The position numbers were made by a program, and so were the translations under genes. From Flavobacterium cupriresistens (GTDB lineage Bacteria > Bacteroidota > Bacteroidia > Flavobacteriales > Flavobacteriaceae), in the NCBI RefSeq assembly GCF_020911925.1, contig NZ_CP087134.1, positions 124,001 to 188,000 of the forward strand: DNA of 64,000 nucleotides. Reading direction: 5' to 3'. How positions within the stretch are numbered: the stretch's first letter is position 1; each line of letters begins with the position of its first letter. A model generated the notes under the pieces. It ran no database searches, was not told the DNA's origin, and worked only from the letters and a program-made list of their open reading frames with translations. Below are positions 35,552-44,389 of the stretch, one piece after another.

Positions 35552-36280
35552 CTAAACATTCTTTTGATTGTTGTTTTTCTGAAAAGGTTTTGGCTTCCCG
35601 CCTTTATTATTGTTTTTGTTGCTTTGAATTTTTGGTTGTCCCGCCGGTGTGATTTTATTAGAGATACGTTTGTTCGTACGCAATAAATCGGTGGTATTCA
35701 AAAGTTCTTCTGTACTTTGCAGTAAGTTGATTTTTCCGCCTGACAATTCAAATAAGTGTTCAAAAATAACATCGTCTTTTACGGTGTCTTTATTCCAACT
35801 TAAGTATGATTTTTTCATGTGGTTGGCAATCACCAGAACCAATGCATTTTTCATTTCGCCATCGTCCCATTTATTGGCAACATCAATCATATATTTGATA
35901 TTGTTCCCATAAAATCTGTATTTCGGAAAGTTCTGCGGATATTGCAAAACATCCGGTTTCAGTTGCAATACATCACGAGACGGAATTGGGTATGGAGATT
36001 CTACATTTAATTTAAAATCAGACATGATAAAAAGCTGATCCCATAATTTATGCTGAAAATCCGGTACATCACGTAAATGCGGATTCAAACTTCCCATTAC
36101 CTGAATGATGTACTTTGCCGCTTTATTACGCGTTTCAGCATCTTCAATAACGGTTGCCTGATCAATCAATTTTTGTAAATGACGACCATATTCCGGAATA
36201 AGTAAACGCTGTCTTTCAGAATTGTATTCTAAATTAAAAACAACGTCATTTGCGACTTCTTTTTTATATTTTTCGACCAT
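35552..36280 (-). CDS. DUF4290 family protein
   Basis: Protein of 242 residues, no signal peptide. FNLEYNSERQRLLIPEYGRHLQKLI, followed by a helical region with NPHLRDVPDFQHKLWDQLFIM and PYPIPS, is the hallmark of the DUF4290 family, conserved in Bacteroidota next to murA. The C-terminal ~35 residues are Asn/Lys-rich and probably disordered (NKNNNKGGKPKPFQKNN). The start ATG is three bases after the DUF493 stop, so the two are co-transcribed. Function unknown. Confidence 0.85.
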   Translation of the reverse strand: MVEKYKKEVANDVVFNLEYNSERQRLLIPEYGRHLQKLIDQATVIEDAETRNKAAKYIIQVMGSLNPHLRDVPDFQHKLWDQLFIMSDFKLNVESPYPIPSRDVLQLKPDVLQYPQNFPKYRFYGNNIKYMIDVANKWDDGEMKNALVLVIANHMKKSYLSWNKDTVKDDVIFEHLFELSGGKINLLQSTEELLNTTDLLRTNKRISNKITPAGQPKIQSNKNNNKGGKPKPFQKNNNQKNV

Positions 36281-36283
36281 AAG

Positions 36284-36580
36284 TTATAATGAAACTATAC
36301 CTTCTATTGTAGAAACTTCTTTGTACTTAACGATCACTTCATCAGCACTATTCATCGTTACATCTACAGAAACACTGGTAAATTTACCTGTTTTAGATTT
36401 TGTTGTTTTAATAACCGCACCCATACTGTCAAAAGCTCTTTCGACTCTCTCAACATTATCAGCAACTGAAGGCATTATAAATTTATACAAATATTCTGCC
36501 GGCCAAGTGTTACTGTTGTCTAACTCAGTCTTTAATCTTTCGTAAAATTCAGCGGTGCTTTTTTCTTTATCGTTCTCCAT
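36284..36580 (-). CDS. DUF493 family protein (YbeD-like)
   Basis: Protein of 98 residues with the compact beta-alpha fold pattern of the DUF493/YbeD family: WPAEYLYKFIMPS, a helix DNVERVERAFD, then KFTSVSVDVTMNSADEVIVKYKEVSTIEGIVSL. YbeD-like proteins are small ACT-like domains, sometimes near lipoate genes. Here the gene leads the DUF4290-murA cluster. Confidence 0.8.
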   Translation of the reverse strand: MENDKEKSTAEFYERLKTELDNSNTWPAEYLYKFIMPSVADNVERVERAFDSMGAVIKTTKSKTGKFTSVSVDVTMNSADEVIVKYKEVSTIEGIVSL

Positions 36581-36680
36581 GCTTATATTAAAATAAACGC
36601 AAATATACGGTTTTGATTTCAGATTTCAGATTTTAGGTTTTAGATTTTTCTGAACCGGAAATATCTCGAATAAGTTTACT

Positions 36681-37203
36681 TTGTTCAACACGAATTTCAC
36701 GAATTTTCACTAATTATTTTTGAGCAAAATCGAATTTCACCAATCCAAAATTGTGTTAACGCTTCCATAAAATTAAAATTAGTTGAAATTAGTGTAATTC
36801 GTGTCTATCTCGCTATCTGATAGACTTTTCAATCTTTTTGCTTTCCAGAACTTAAAATACCGTAAAGCTGCTTCCTTTGTTCAACGCGAATTTCACGAAT
36901 TGGCACTAATTATTTTGGCGCGAAATCAAATTTCACCAATCCAAAATTTGCCTTAACGCTTCCATAAAATTAAAATTCGTGAAAATTCGTGAAATTCGTG
37001 TCTATCTCGATATCTGGTTGACTTTTCAATCTTTTTGCTTTCCAGAACTTAAAATACCGCAAAGCTGCTTCCTTTGTTCAACACGAATTTCACAAATTGG
37101 CACTAATTATTTTGGCGCGAAATCAAATTTCACCAAATCAAAATTGTGTTAACGCTTCCATAAAACTAAAATTAGTGGAAATTAGGGTAATTCGTGGCAA
37201 CCT
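36681..37203. repeat. tandem repeat, ~196-bp unit, 2.6 copies
   Basis: TTGTTCAACACGAATTTCAC or a close variant begins at 36681, 36877 and 37074 (periods 196 and 197). Each unit carries an inverted repeat: ACACGAATTTCACGAATT against AATTCGTGAAATTCGTGT-like ends. A fixed segment (CTTTTTGCTTTCCAGAAC, AAGCTGCTTCC) follows. No ORF is conserved across copies. It fills most of the 36581-37252 gap. Confidence 0.85.
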
Positions 37204-37252
37204 TTTACATTTGAAATATCTTACAGATTTATGCAATTAAAAAATAAAAAAC

Positions 37253-37609
37253 ATGAATGATAAACCAACCAACTCTTCCGAAATTAAAAATACTGACCCA
37301 AAACCTGTGCAGGAAGAGAAAACAAGTTTAATTTCACATTTAGCAATCCGACTTGGCATTCCTTTTTTTATTATTTTTCTAATTGCCGTAAGCATGACTG
37401 ATGCCCGTGATGAAAAAGCAATATTCTTAGCTTGGACTACTACAGTTTTTCTTTTGCTACTTCTTATTTTCTTAGCGAAAGAAACTTCTCGATTTACCAA
37501 CAAAAAACAAACGTTATTAAAAAATGTAAATATTTTTTTGCTGCTACTTTACATTTTTCTTTTTGTGATATCCGGCTTATTTACGCTCTTTATTGGCGGA
37601 TACAATTAA
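37253..37609 (+). CDS. small membrane protein of unknown function
   Basis: Protein of 118 residues. A polar, Asp/Lys/Thr-rich N-terminus (~1-27) is followed by three hydrophobic helices (~30-47, 55-73 and 90-115). No family recognised. It starts at ATG 37253, right after the tandem repeat array, and has no co-directional neighbour within 450 bases. Confidence 0.6.
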   Translation: MNDKPTNSSEIKNTDPKPVQEEKTSLISHLAIRLGIPFFIIFLIAVSMTDARDEKAIFLAWTTTVFLLLLLIFLAKETSRFTNKKQTLLKNVNIFLLLLYIFLFVISGLFTLFIGGYN

Positions 37610-38075
37610 ATTTCTCTTTGAAAAAATAAAAATAAAAATATTCTTTAATTCAAATGAACGACAGAGGAAACTGCAGTACTAACATAAGAATCAACCTAAC
37701 TAAACATAATTACTCAAACTTAAGTGCCGCCGGACGGCCTTAAAAAACAAGCTACAATTCACCTCTCTTGCAAGATTTTCTTCAACCTTGTAGGTATTTA
37801 CCAGATATCTATTATCCTAAGAACACCGACAAGGTTAAAAAAAACCTTGCAGGTGTACTTTCAGAAGAAAAATTCCTAAAGAAAAGGACATTCTTCTCTC
37901 TTGACATTAATTGAAACACCTTAGCTTCATAGCCTCTGATTATTATTACTAGCCATCTAAAACAAAGCCAAAAACAGAAGCCTTTCTCCCTAAAATTGCG
38001 AAATCGTTCGTTTCTGAGAAATAATCTTTTTAATTACGAATAAGTTTAGGTAAATTTGCGCTTTATTTTTAGAAA
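37610..38075. other. gene-free gap with one hairpin and a downstream promoter element
   Basis: No credible ORF. CACCGACAAGGTT (37824) pairs with AACCTTGCAGGTG (to 37854), two mismatches. A similar word, CAACCTTGTAGGT, lies at ~37784. TAAATTTG at 38051-38058 fits the -7 box of the gene starting at 38076. Confidence 0.55.
38051..38058 (+). promoter_or_regulatory. -7 box before the P-loop ATPase gene
   Basis: TAAATTTG matches TAnnTTTG exactly, 17 bases before the GTG start. A TTG at the -33 distance was not found. Confidence 0.45.
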
Positions 38076-38609
38076 GTGCAAAAACAAATCATAGTTCTCA
38101 TTGGTGGCCCGGGAACGGGAAAATCTACTCTTATTAACGAATTGGTAGCTCGTGGCTACTCCTGTTATCCTGAAATTTCAAGACAAGTTACACTCGAAGC
38201 GCAACAACGAGGTATCGATCAATTGTTTTTAGATCAGCCTTTATTGTTTAGCGAAATGTTACTTCAAGGACGTATAAAACAATATGAAGATGCGGTTCAA
38301 GAATCTGACAAGGTTGTTTTTATAGATCGCGGAATTCCTGATGTTCTCGCTTATATGGATTATATTGGTGATGAATATCCGGAGCATTTTGTAAAAGCGT
38401 GTGAGGACATCAAATATTCTAAAATTTTTATTTTACCACCTTGGGAGGAAATTTACGAAAGCGATACTGAGCGTTACGAGAATTTTGATCAGGCTGTAAA
38501 AATTCAAAATCATTTGGTTGACACCTATAAGAAATATGGCTACGACTTAATCGAAGTCCCTAAAGACACGGTTGAGAACAGAATTCTTTATATCTTAGAT
38601 AAAATTTAG
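38076..38609 (+). CDS. P-loop ATPase/kinase-like protein (AAA_28 type)
   Basis: Protein of 177 residues beginning with GTG. Walker A GGPGTGKST at ~9-17, Walker B-like VVFIDRGIPDVLAYM near 75-90, and a lid-like ...ERYENFDQA region near 130. The architecture matches predicted ATPases of the AAA_28 group, which resemble small nucleotide kinases. No substrate can be assigned. It is 64 bases ahead of recQ on the same strand. Confidence 0.8.
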   Translation: MQKQIIVLIGGPGTGKSTLINELVARGYSCYPEISRQVTLEAQQRGIDQLFLDQPLLFSEMLLQGRIKQYEDAVQESDKVVFIDRGIPDVLAYMDYIGDEYPEHFVKACEDIKYSKIFILPPWEEIYESDTERYENFDQAVKIQNHLVDTYKKYGYDLIEVPKDTVENRILYILDKI

Positions 38610-38673
38610 GCCTGTTTTAAAGTTGCAAAACTAGAAACTGATTTCTAAATTTTTTAACTTTAAAACAAGACCA

Positions 38674-40569
38674 ATGCCCGAAGCGCAGGAAATTCTATTA
38701 AAATACTGGAAACATGACAGTTTCAGACCGCTGCAAAAAGAAATTATTGATTCGGTTTTAGACGGTCAGGATACCTTTGCCCTGTTGCCAACAGGTGGAG
38801 GGAAATCGATTTGTTTTCAGGTTCCGGCTATGATGCAGGAGGGAATTTGTCTGGTGATTTCGCCTTTGGTCGCGCTAATGAAAGATCAGGTTGCTAATTT
38901 GCAGAAAAGAGAAATCAAAGCGATTGCGCTTACCGGTGGAATTCACACCGAAGAAATCATTGATCTTCTGGACAATTGTCAATACGGAAATTACAAGTTT
39001 TTATACCTTTCGCCCGAAAGACTACAATCAGATTGGATTCTCGAACGCATTAAAAATCTTCCCATAAATCTAATTGCTATAGATGAAGCACACTGTGTTT
39101 CGCAATGGGGACATGATTTTCGCCCAGCCTATTTGAAGATTTCTGAACTTAAAAAATTCTTTCCAAAAATTCCTTTTTTAGCTTTGACTGCTACGGCAAC
39201 ACCCAGAGTTATAGAAGATATTAAGACAGAACTGAGTTTAAAAGATACCCGATTTTTCCAGCAGTCATTTGCAAGAGAGAATATTGCTTACATGGTTTTT
39301 GAGGTAGAAGATAAACTCTACCGCGTCGAACAAATCTTAAAGAAAAACCCACAACCTTCTATTATATATGTCCGTAATAGAAAATCATGCCTGAACATTT
39401 CAACACAGTTACAATCGTTGGGCTTTAGAGCAACTTATTATCACGGTGGTCTTTCCTCTAAAGAAAAAGATAAAAACATGCAATTGTGGATGTCCGAACA
39501 AGCACAGGTCATTGTGGCAACAAATGCATTTGGAATGGGAATCGACAAAGACAATGTAAAAACAGTTATTCACACCCAGCTCCCTGAAAACATAGAAAAT
39601 TATTATCAGGAATCGGGAAGAGCAGGAAGAAACGGAGCTAAATCTTTTGCTGTTTTACTCACCAGTCCATCAGACACCAATCAAACAGAGCAGCAGTTCT
39701 TGAGTATTTTGCCTGATAAAAAATTCCTGAATACCGTTTACGTCAAGCTTTGCAATTATTTTCAGATTGCTTATGGTGAAGGTTTAGATGACTCTTACTC
39801 TTTCAAGCTGAATCATTTCTGTCAGAAATACGACTTCCCTACTTTAAAAACATACAATGCCTTGCAATTTCTAAATCAGCAAAGCATTATTACAATGTCT
39901 CAGGAATTTTCAGAAAAAATAACCCTTCAATTTTTAATAGAATCGAAAGAAGTGTTACGCTACATGAGTCTGAATCGAAATGACGAAGAAATCATTTTGG
40001 CAATTTTAAGAACCTATCCGGGAATACACGAAATGAAAGTTCCGTTTAATCTTTCCCTAATTGCAAAAAAATCAAATCATACCGAAGAACAGGTTACGAT
40101 TGTTTTAGAAAAATTAAGAGACAAAGAAATCATTGAATACAAATCTAAAAACAACGACGCTACTATATTATTCAATGAAGTTCGCGAAGACGATCGCACG
40201 ATAAACCGCGTATCGAAATATCTGGAAAAACAAAATCAGCTTAAAAAAGACCAGCTTTTGTCTGTTCTTCATTATATAAAAGAAGACAAAACTTGCAAGA
40301 ACAGATTAATTCTGGATTATTTTGGAGAAAAAGCAGAATCAAATTGTGGCGTTTGTTCGTATTGCATTACCAAAAAAGGTAAAATAACCGAAGCCGATTC
40401 TATAGCGGATAAAATTCTGTCTTTATTAAAAACAGCTTCTTTGACCTCCAGAGAAATCCAATCCCAAATAAAACTGGATACCAATGATGTTATTTTGGTA
40501 CTTCAGGAATTATTAGAAAACAATCACATTATCATACAATCCGATAACACCTATACTTTAAAAACCTAA
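38674..40569 (+). CDS. recQ: ATP-dependent DNA helicase RecQ family
   Basis: Protein of 631 residues. Motif 0 FRPLQKEII, Walker A LLPTGGGKSICFQ at ~38-50, DEAH at ~136-139 with the RecQ aromatic loop SQWGHDFRP just after. Then the C-terminal helicase lobe with YHGGLSS, ATNAFGMGIDKDNV and QESGRAGRNG. The RecQ zinc domain has Cys in CKNRLILDYFGE and CGVCSYC (~541-562). A winged-helix-like C-terminus follows; no HRDC domain is evident. It unwinds DNA 3' to 5' in recombination and repair. Its stop overlaps the fmt ATG by one base. Confidence 0.94.
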   Translation: MPEAQEILLKYWKHDSFRPLQKEIIDSVLDGQDTFALLPTGGGKSICFQVPAMMQEGICLVISPLVALMKDQVANLQKREIKAIALTGGIHTEEIIDLLDNCQYGNYKFLYLSPERLQSDWILERIKNLPINLIAIDEAHCVSQWGHDFRPAYLKISELKKFFPKIPFLALTATATPRVIEDIKTELSLKDTRFFQQSFARENIAYMVFEVEDKLYRVEQILKKNPQPSIIYVRNRKSCLNISTQLQSLGFRATYYHGGLSSKEKDKNMQLWMSEQAQVIVATNAFGMGIDKDNVKTVIHTQLPENIENYYQESGRAGRNGAKSFAVLLTSPSDTNQTEQQFLSILPDKKFLNTVYVKLCNYFQIAYGEGLDDSYSFKLNHFCQKYDFPTLKTYNALQFLNQQSIITMSQEFSEKITLQFLIESKEVLRYMSLNRNDEEIILAILRTYPGIHEMKVPFNLSLIAKKSNHTEEQVTIVLEKLRDKEIIEYKSKNNDATILFNEVREDDRTINRVSKYLEKQNQLKKDQLLSVLHYIKEDKTCKNRLILDYFGEKAESNCGVCSYCITKKGKITEADSIADKILSLLKTASLTSREIQSQIKLDTNDVILVLQELLENNHIIIQSDNTYTLKT

Positions 40570-41516
40570 TGGAAAAATTAAGAATCATATTTATGGGAAC
40601 TCCGGAGTTTGCAGTTGGCATCCTGGACACCATTATCAAAAACAACTACGATGTCGTGGGTGTTATCACCGCAGCTGATAAACCGGCAGGACGTGGACAA
40701 AAAATAAAATATTCTGCTGTAAAAGAATATGCATTAGAAAACAACCTGACTTTATTGCAACCTACAAATCTAAAAGACGAAGGTTTTTTAGCGGAACTAA
40801 AAGCGCTAAACGCCAATTTACAAATTGTTGTTGCCTTTAGAATGCTACCAAAAGTAGTTTGGGAGATGCCAAGTTTGGGCACTTTTAATCTACATGCTTC
40901 TTTATTACCTAATTATCGTGGTGCGGCACCGATCAACTGGGCTATTATCAACGGAGAAACTAAAACAGGTGTTACTACCTTTTTTATCGATGACAAAATA
41001 GATACCGGAGCCATGATCCTGAATTCAGAAATCGCAATTGATCCAGCAGAAAACGCAGGTCACTTACACGATCGATTAATGCTTTTAGGGAGTCAAACTG
41101 TTGTTGACACTTTACAGGTTATCGAAAAAGGAAATGTCATTACTACAATTCAGGAAGACAACGCTGAAATAAAAACAGCTTACAAATTAAACAAAGAAAA
41201 TTGCAAAATCGACTGGACAAAATCGGGAGAAGAAATCAATAATCTGATTCGCGGCTTGAGTCCTTATCCGGCAGCATGGTGTTTTCTGAACGATAAAAAC
41301 GAAGAATTAAGCATCAAAATATATGAAGCAAAACTAGTTTCTGAGCCACACTCTTATGAAGCTGGAAGCTTGATTAGCAGCAAAAAAGAGATCAAAATTG
41401 CGATTAAAGAAGGCTTTATTCAGCTTTTAAGTCTGCAATTACCAGGAAAAAAGAGAATGCAGGTGGCAGAATTATTAAATGGGATCACATTTTCTGACTC
41501 GGCAAAAATGCATTAA
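40569..41516 (+). CDS. fmt: methionyl-tRNA formyltransferase
   Basis: Protein of 315 residues, the usual length. GTPEFAVGILD opens the formyl-transferase domain. The active site has FNLHASLLPNYRGAAPINWAI with Asn and His, and FFIDDKIDTGAMI with the catalytic Asp. The C-terminal OB-like domain covers ~210-315. It formylates initiator Met-tRNA using 10-formyl-tetrahydrofolate. It is translationally coupled to recQ by the TAATG overlap and ended by a hairpin at 41521-41544. Confidence 0.96.
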   Translation: MEKLRIIFMGTPEFAVGILDTIIKNNYDVVGVITAADKPAGRGQKIKYSAVKEYALENNLTLLQPTNLKDEGFLAELKALNANLQIVVAFRMLPKVVWEMPSLGTFNLHASLLPNYRGAAPINWAIINGETKTGVTTFFIDDKIDTGAMILNSEIAIDPAENAGHLHDRLMLLGSQTVVDTLQVIEKGNVITTIQEDNAEIKTAYKLNKENCKIDWTKSGEEINNLIRGLSPYPAAWCFLNDKNEELSIKIYEAKLVSEPHSYEAGSLISSKKEIKIAIKEGFIQLLSLQLPGKKRMQVAELLNGITFSDSAKMH

Positions 41517-41520
41517 ATTA

Positions 41521-41546
41521 AAAAGCCTTGCTCGTCAAGGCTTTCC
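41521..41546 (+). terminator. terminator of recQ-fmt
   Basis: AAAAGCCTTG pairs with CAAGGCTTT around CTCGT, and lies four bases after the fmt stop. The T-tract is short. Confidence 0.7.
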
Positions 41547-41557
41547 ATATTTTCTAT

Positions 41558-42208
41558 TTAGATCGTTTTCTTTTTAAAACAAAAATAATAATTTACCCCC
41601 AGACCTATTACACCCTGTGTATTAAATCGGTTATCTTGATCCAACTTATTTAACGCTCTCCCCAAATCAACATTATTTAAATAAATATTTAATGCCAATG
41701 ATTGTGCGCTGTCATCTGATAAATCTACAACATACCCTACTCCAAATCCGAAAGAATACTGATTTTCATAAGTTTTTTGCTTTTTTTCAATGGGTTGTGA
41801 CAGATTATTTGGGTTTCTGGTAAAGGCATGACCAGTAGCCTGAATATTCGAATAGGTAAGTTTGGGAAGAATTTGAATGTATCCGGAACCATCTCCATTT
41901 TTATTCCCAAGAATAACTTTAGGACAAAAGCTGTAATTTACCGCAGCTGCTCTTTTTGAATATTCAGACATTACAAGCCCGGTTTCATTCCGATTTACAA
42001 CTTCTTCAAGAGCTCCATAAGTAAAATTAATTTCCATTTCAGGCATAAAATAATAGAAAACTTTATACTCAGCTCCCATTTTAATATCTCCAAAAATTGA
42101 TTTATTAAAATCTGTATGAATATAAGCTGAAGCCCCAACAAAAGGCCTAATCCTTTGAGCGAAAGCTCCAAATGAAATTAAAAAAAACAACCCTACAATA
42201 TGTTTCAT
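41558..42208 (-). CDS. small outer-membrane beta-barrel protein
   Basis: Protein of 216 residues with a signal peptide (MKHIVGLFFLISFGAFAQ). Alternating-residue strands and aromatic ends (AAAVNYSFCPKVILG, YSFGFGVGYVVDL, VIGLGVNYYFCFKKK) suggest an eight- to ten-strand barrel. It lies four bases after the 180-residue barrel gene, forming an operon with it and with the large lipoprotein upstream. The cluster faces the opposite strand from its neighbours recQ-fmt and HU. Function unknown. Confidence 0.75.
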   Translation of the reverse strand: MKHIVGLFFLISFGAFAQRIRPFVGASAYIHTDFNKSIFGDIKMGAEYKVFYYFMPEMEINFTYGALEEVVNRNETGLVMSEYSKRAAAVNYSFCPKVILGNKNGDGSGYIQILPKLTYSNIQATGHAFTRNPNNLSQPIEKKQKTYENQYSFGFGVGYVVDLSDDSAQSLALNIYLNNVDLGRALNKLDQDNRFNTQGVIGLGVNYYFCFKKKTI

Positions 42209-42211
42209 TCT

Positions 42212-42754
42212 TTATTTTTTACCAATTACCCAACCTAATGTGAAATTTACTACCGGAACAAAGTTAGCTTTTCGTTCATCCGTTCCAAAATTATAACCTG
42301 CACCTGCAATTAAACTTATATTAATTCCACTTCCGTAAGTCCGGTGCAATCCCCATGCCGGTGCAATTGTTAATCCGTCGTAAACACTTACATATTCCGA
42401 ATTGCCAATTGGTCTGAAATAGTAACTTCCGCTAAGCGCTATGAAGTTTCCGGAATTGTTTTTAGTGTTTCTGTCTCTTGAGTATCTTTTTTCTAAATTA
42501 TAATAATACCTGTACTGTTCGCTTATACAAGGAGACAGTAGCAACTTGGCGCCAGAATTACTATTATAAGCGAAACCTGCGCTAAGATTTAAGTCCGTTG
42601 CTAGCGCTGTATTTTTACTTAACCTTTTTTCATATGTTATTCCCGGGGAAAGAACATTAATTTTAAACTGATTATTTTCTAAACTACTGCTTTTATCCTG
42701 AGCATTTAAATTAATAAAAGCCAGTAAGATTAACGTTGTTATGTATTTTGTCAT
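42212..42754 (-). CDS. small outer-membrane beta-barrel-type protein
   Basis: Protein of 180 residues with signal peptide MTKYITTLILLAFINLNAQ. It has strands such as GNFIALSGSYYFRPIG and a last strand VNFTLGWVIGKK, plus a glycine-rich GLHRTYGSGINISLIAGAGY. It is the middle gene of the three-gene minus-strand cluster, 50 bases after the lipoprotein gene and three bases before the 216-residue barrel. No known domain recognised. Confidence 0.7.
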   Translation of the reverse strand: MTKYITTLILLAFINLNAQDKSSSLENNQFKINVLSPGITYEKRLSKNTALATDLNLSAGFAYNSNSGAKLLLSPCISEQYRYYYNLEKRYSRDRNTKNNSGNFIALSGSYYFRPIGNSEYVSVYDGLTIAPAWGLHRTYGSGINISLIAGAGYNFGTDERKANFVPVVNFTLGWVIGKK

Positions 42755-42804
42755 GTCAGTATTTTTTAAACCAAGCCAAAATATTGGCTTGGTTTTTATT
42801 TTAT

Positions 42805-44337
42805 TTATTGACCTAAAATTAACCTTCTACCTTTCCATACATTATCATGAAGAGCAGCTCCATAAATATCTGCTCTAACTCTTGCATATTTTGTAGATCC
42901 CTGCAATCCTTTCAGATAATCTTCAGGATTATTATAATCAGAGCTATAGGTTAGAACAAAATTAAAATCAAAATAATGAGTAATTGCATTATCGTTATTA
43001 TTGGTCCACTTCATTCCTTGTGTAGATATAGTCGCTTTATTTAAAAGTGGATTTACCGCTACTACTTTATAAGTAAGATCTCCATTCTCTACTTTCTTTC
43101 CAACTTCAGTTAGAGCAGGATTCTGAGCCACAATAGCCTTAAAAGCTTGTTTTACTGCTACATCAACAACTTGATTATACACTTTATTTGCATCGCATTT
43201 TATCTCGAATAAATCTTGCCTAAATATACTAACGGTAACTTCTTGAGGTGATGAGCCCGAGTAAGGAAAATTTGTTGCTCCACTCGGAAATTCAATAATC
43301 TGCTTACCCGAACCGGCATATTTAACTCCGTTAATTTCTATAAAAAAGTTTTCATAATTATATTTAGCTACATTATAAACCGGAACATTATAATTATATT
43401 CATAAGAAATATCATTAACTCCTAATTCAATTTGAGTTGCGTAAGATTTTTGCCAGCCTGAAACACCTAAAATCTTAACTCTTTTCTGAAACCTTGCACT
43501 ACAACCCAATGATGAAAAAATAAAATAATTTTGATTCCAAAACTTAATTTTAATTCTACGTCCATCACCATACTCTTCTGTATCTACTTCACTTTCTCCA
43601 AATATTTTCTCAAAAAAACCATCATTATCTACTCTTGAAATTGGCAAAGAAGATTTCATCAACCTTGGCGTAGGCTTTACAGGAAAAGGATCTTGTACTG
43701 GAATGTCCGGAAGAGGAACCTCTAAAAATGGTCTATCTTCAGGTATAAAAAAAGAAATTTCCTCATCAACCGGAGCAACCATTGCCATCTTTCTGGTCAA
43801 ATTATTCTTTTTGGAAGAAGATTTTAAACCATTTAAGTAATTATACAATTTTTGTCTGTTTTTTTCCAGACAAAAGTATAATCCTTGCTCGGTATATTTA
43901 TATAAACTATCCCCAACAATTAATTCTCTATTCTCATTTAGTATTGCTGCAAAACTTGGATCTTGTATTAGATCATCTTCAACATCAAAATTCTCATCTC
44001 CAGACACATCATTACTAATCCCATATTCAGAATTCATTTTTTGTTTTTTTGCTTTTTTCGCAACAATAAAGTCTTCCATTTTTTTAACATCATCTTCGTC
44101 AAACATTGGAGTCAATGATTTAAATCCTTTAGTTTGAATTTGCCTAATCTCATCATTAAAATCATTCTGAGCTTGGACATCATTTTGATAGGTTTTTAAA
44201 ATGTTTTTTAACTTTTGTACGCTTTCAATTTTGATAATACCATCTACTATCTCATAATTGTTATGAAGACTTAAAGCCTCCTCTTTATTCTCATTTTCTA
44301 TATCATTTTGACAACTCGCTGTTAAAATCAAAATCAA
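42805..44337 (-). CDS. large lipoprotein of unknown function, start region frameshifted in a homopolymer
   Basis: Protein of 510 residues from a TTG at 44337 (MILILTASC). The lipobox is LTASC, but this start gives an abnormally short signal without a basic head. An ATG at 44389 begins MYTNRKRDLNLLKKS and would lead directly into the same hydrophobic stretch if the homopolymer at 44336-44345 (ten A on plus, after eight T) were one base shorter or two longer. So the intact gene probably starts at 44389. Past the signal, ~25-190 is charged and helical with KKMEDFIVAKKAKKQKM and a DNVxxxD-like acidic part. The C-terminal ~300 residues are beta-rich (NGVKYAGSGKQIIEFP; GLQGSTKYARVRADIYG). No family recognised. 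It heads the operon with the two barrel genes. Confidence 0.65.
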   Translation of the reverse strand: MILILTASCQNDIENENKEEALSLHNNYEIVDGIIKIESVQKLKNILKTYQNDVQAQNDFNDEIRQIQTKGFKSLTPMFDEDDVKKMEDFIVAKKAKKQKMNSEYGISNDVSGDENFDVEDDLIQDPSFAAILNENRELIVGDSLYKYTEQGLYFCLEKNRQKLYNYLNGLKSSSKKNNLTRKMAMVAPVDEEISFFIPEDRPFLEVPLPDIPVQDPFPVKPTPRLMKSSLPISRVDNDGFFEKIFGESEVDTEEYGDGRRIKIKFWNQNYFIFSSLGCSARFQKRVKILGVSGWQKSYATQIELGVNDISYEYNYNVPVYNVAKYNYENFFIEINGVKYAGSGKQIIEFPSGATNFPYSGSSPQEVTVSIFRQDLFEIKCDANKVYNQVVDVAVKQAFKAIVAQNPALTEVGKKVENGDLTYKVVAVNPLLNKATISTQGMKWTNNNDNAITHYFDFNFVLTYSSDYNNPEDYLKGLQGSTKYARVRADIYGAALHDNVWKGRRLILGQ

Positions 44338-44389
44338 AAAAAAAACTTTTTTTTAGTAAATTTAAATCTCGTTTTCTATTTGTATACAT

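Noticed and set aside
36681..37203. Possible CRISPR array
   Set aside because: Units are ~196 bases and repeated whole, with no short repeat separated by unique spacers, and no cas gene is near.
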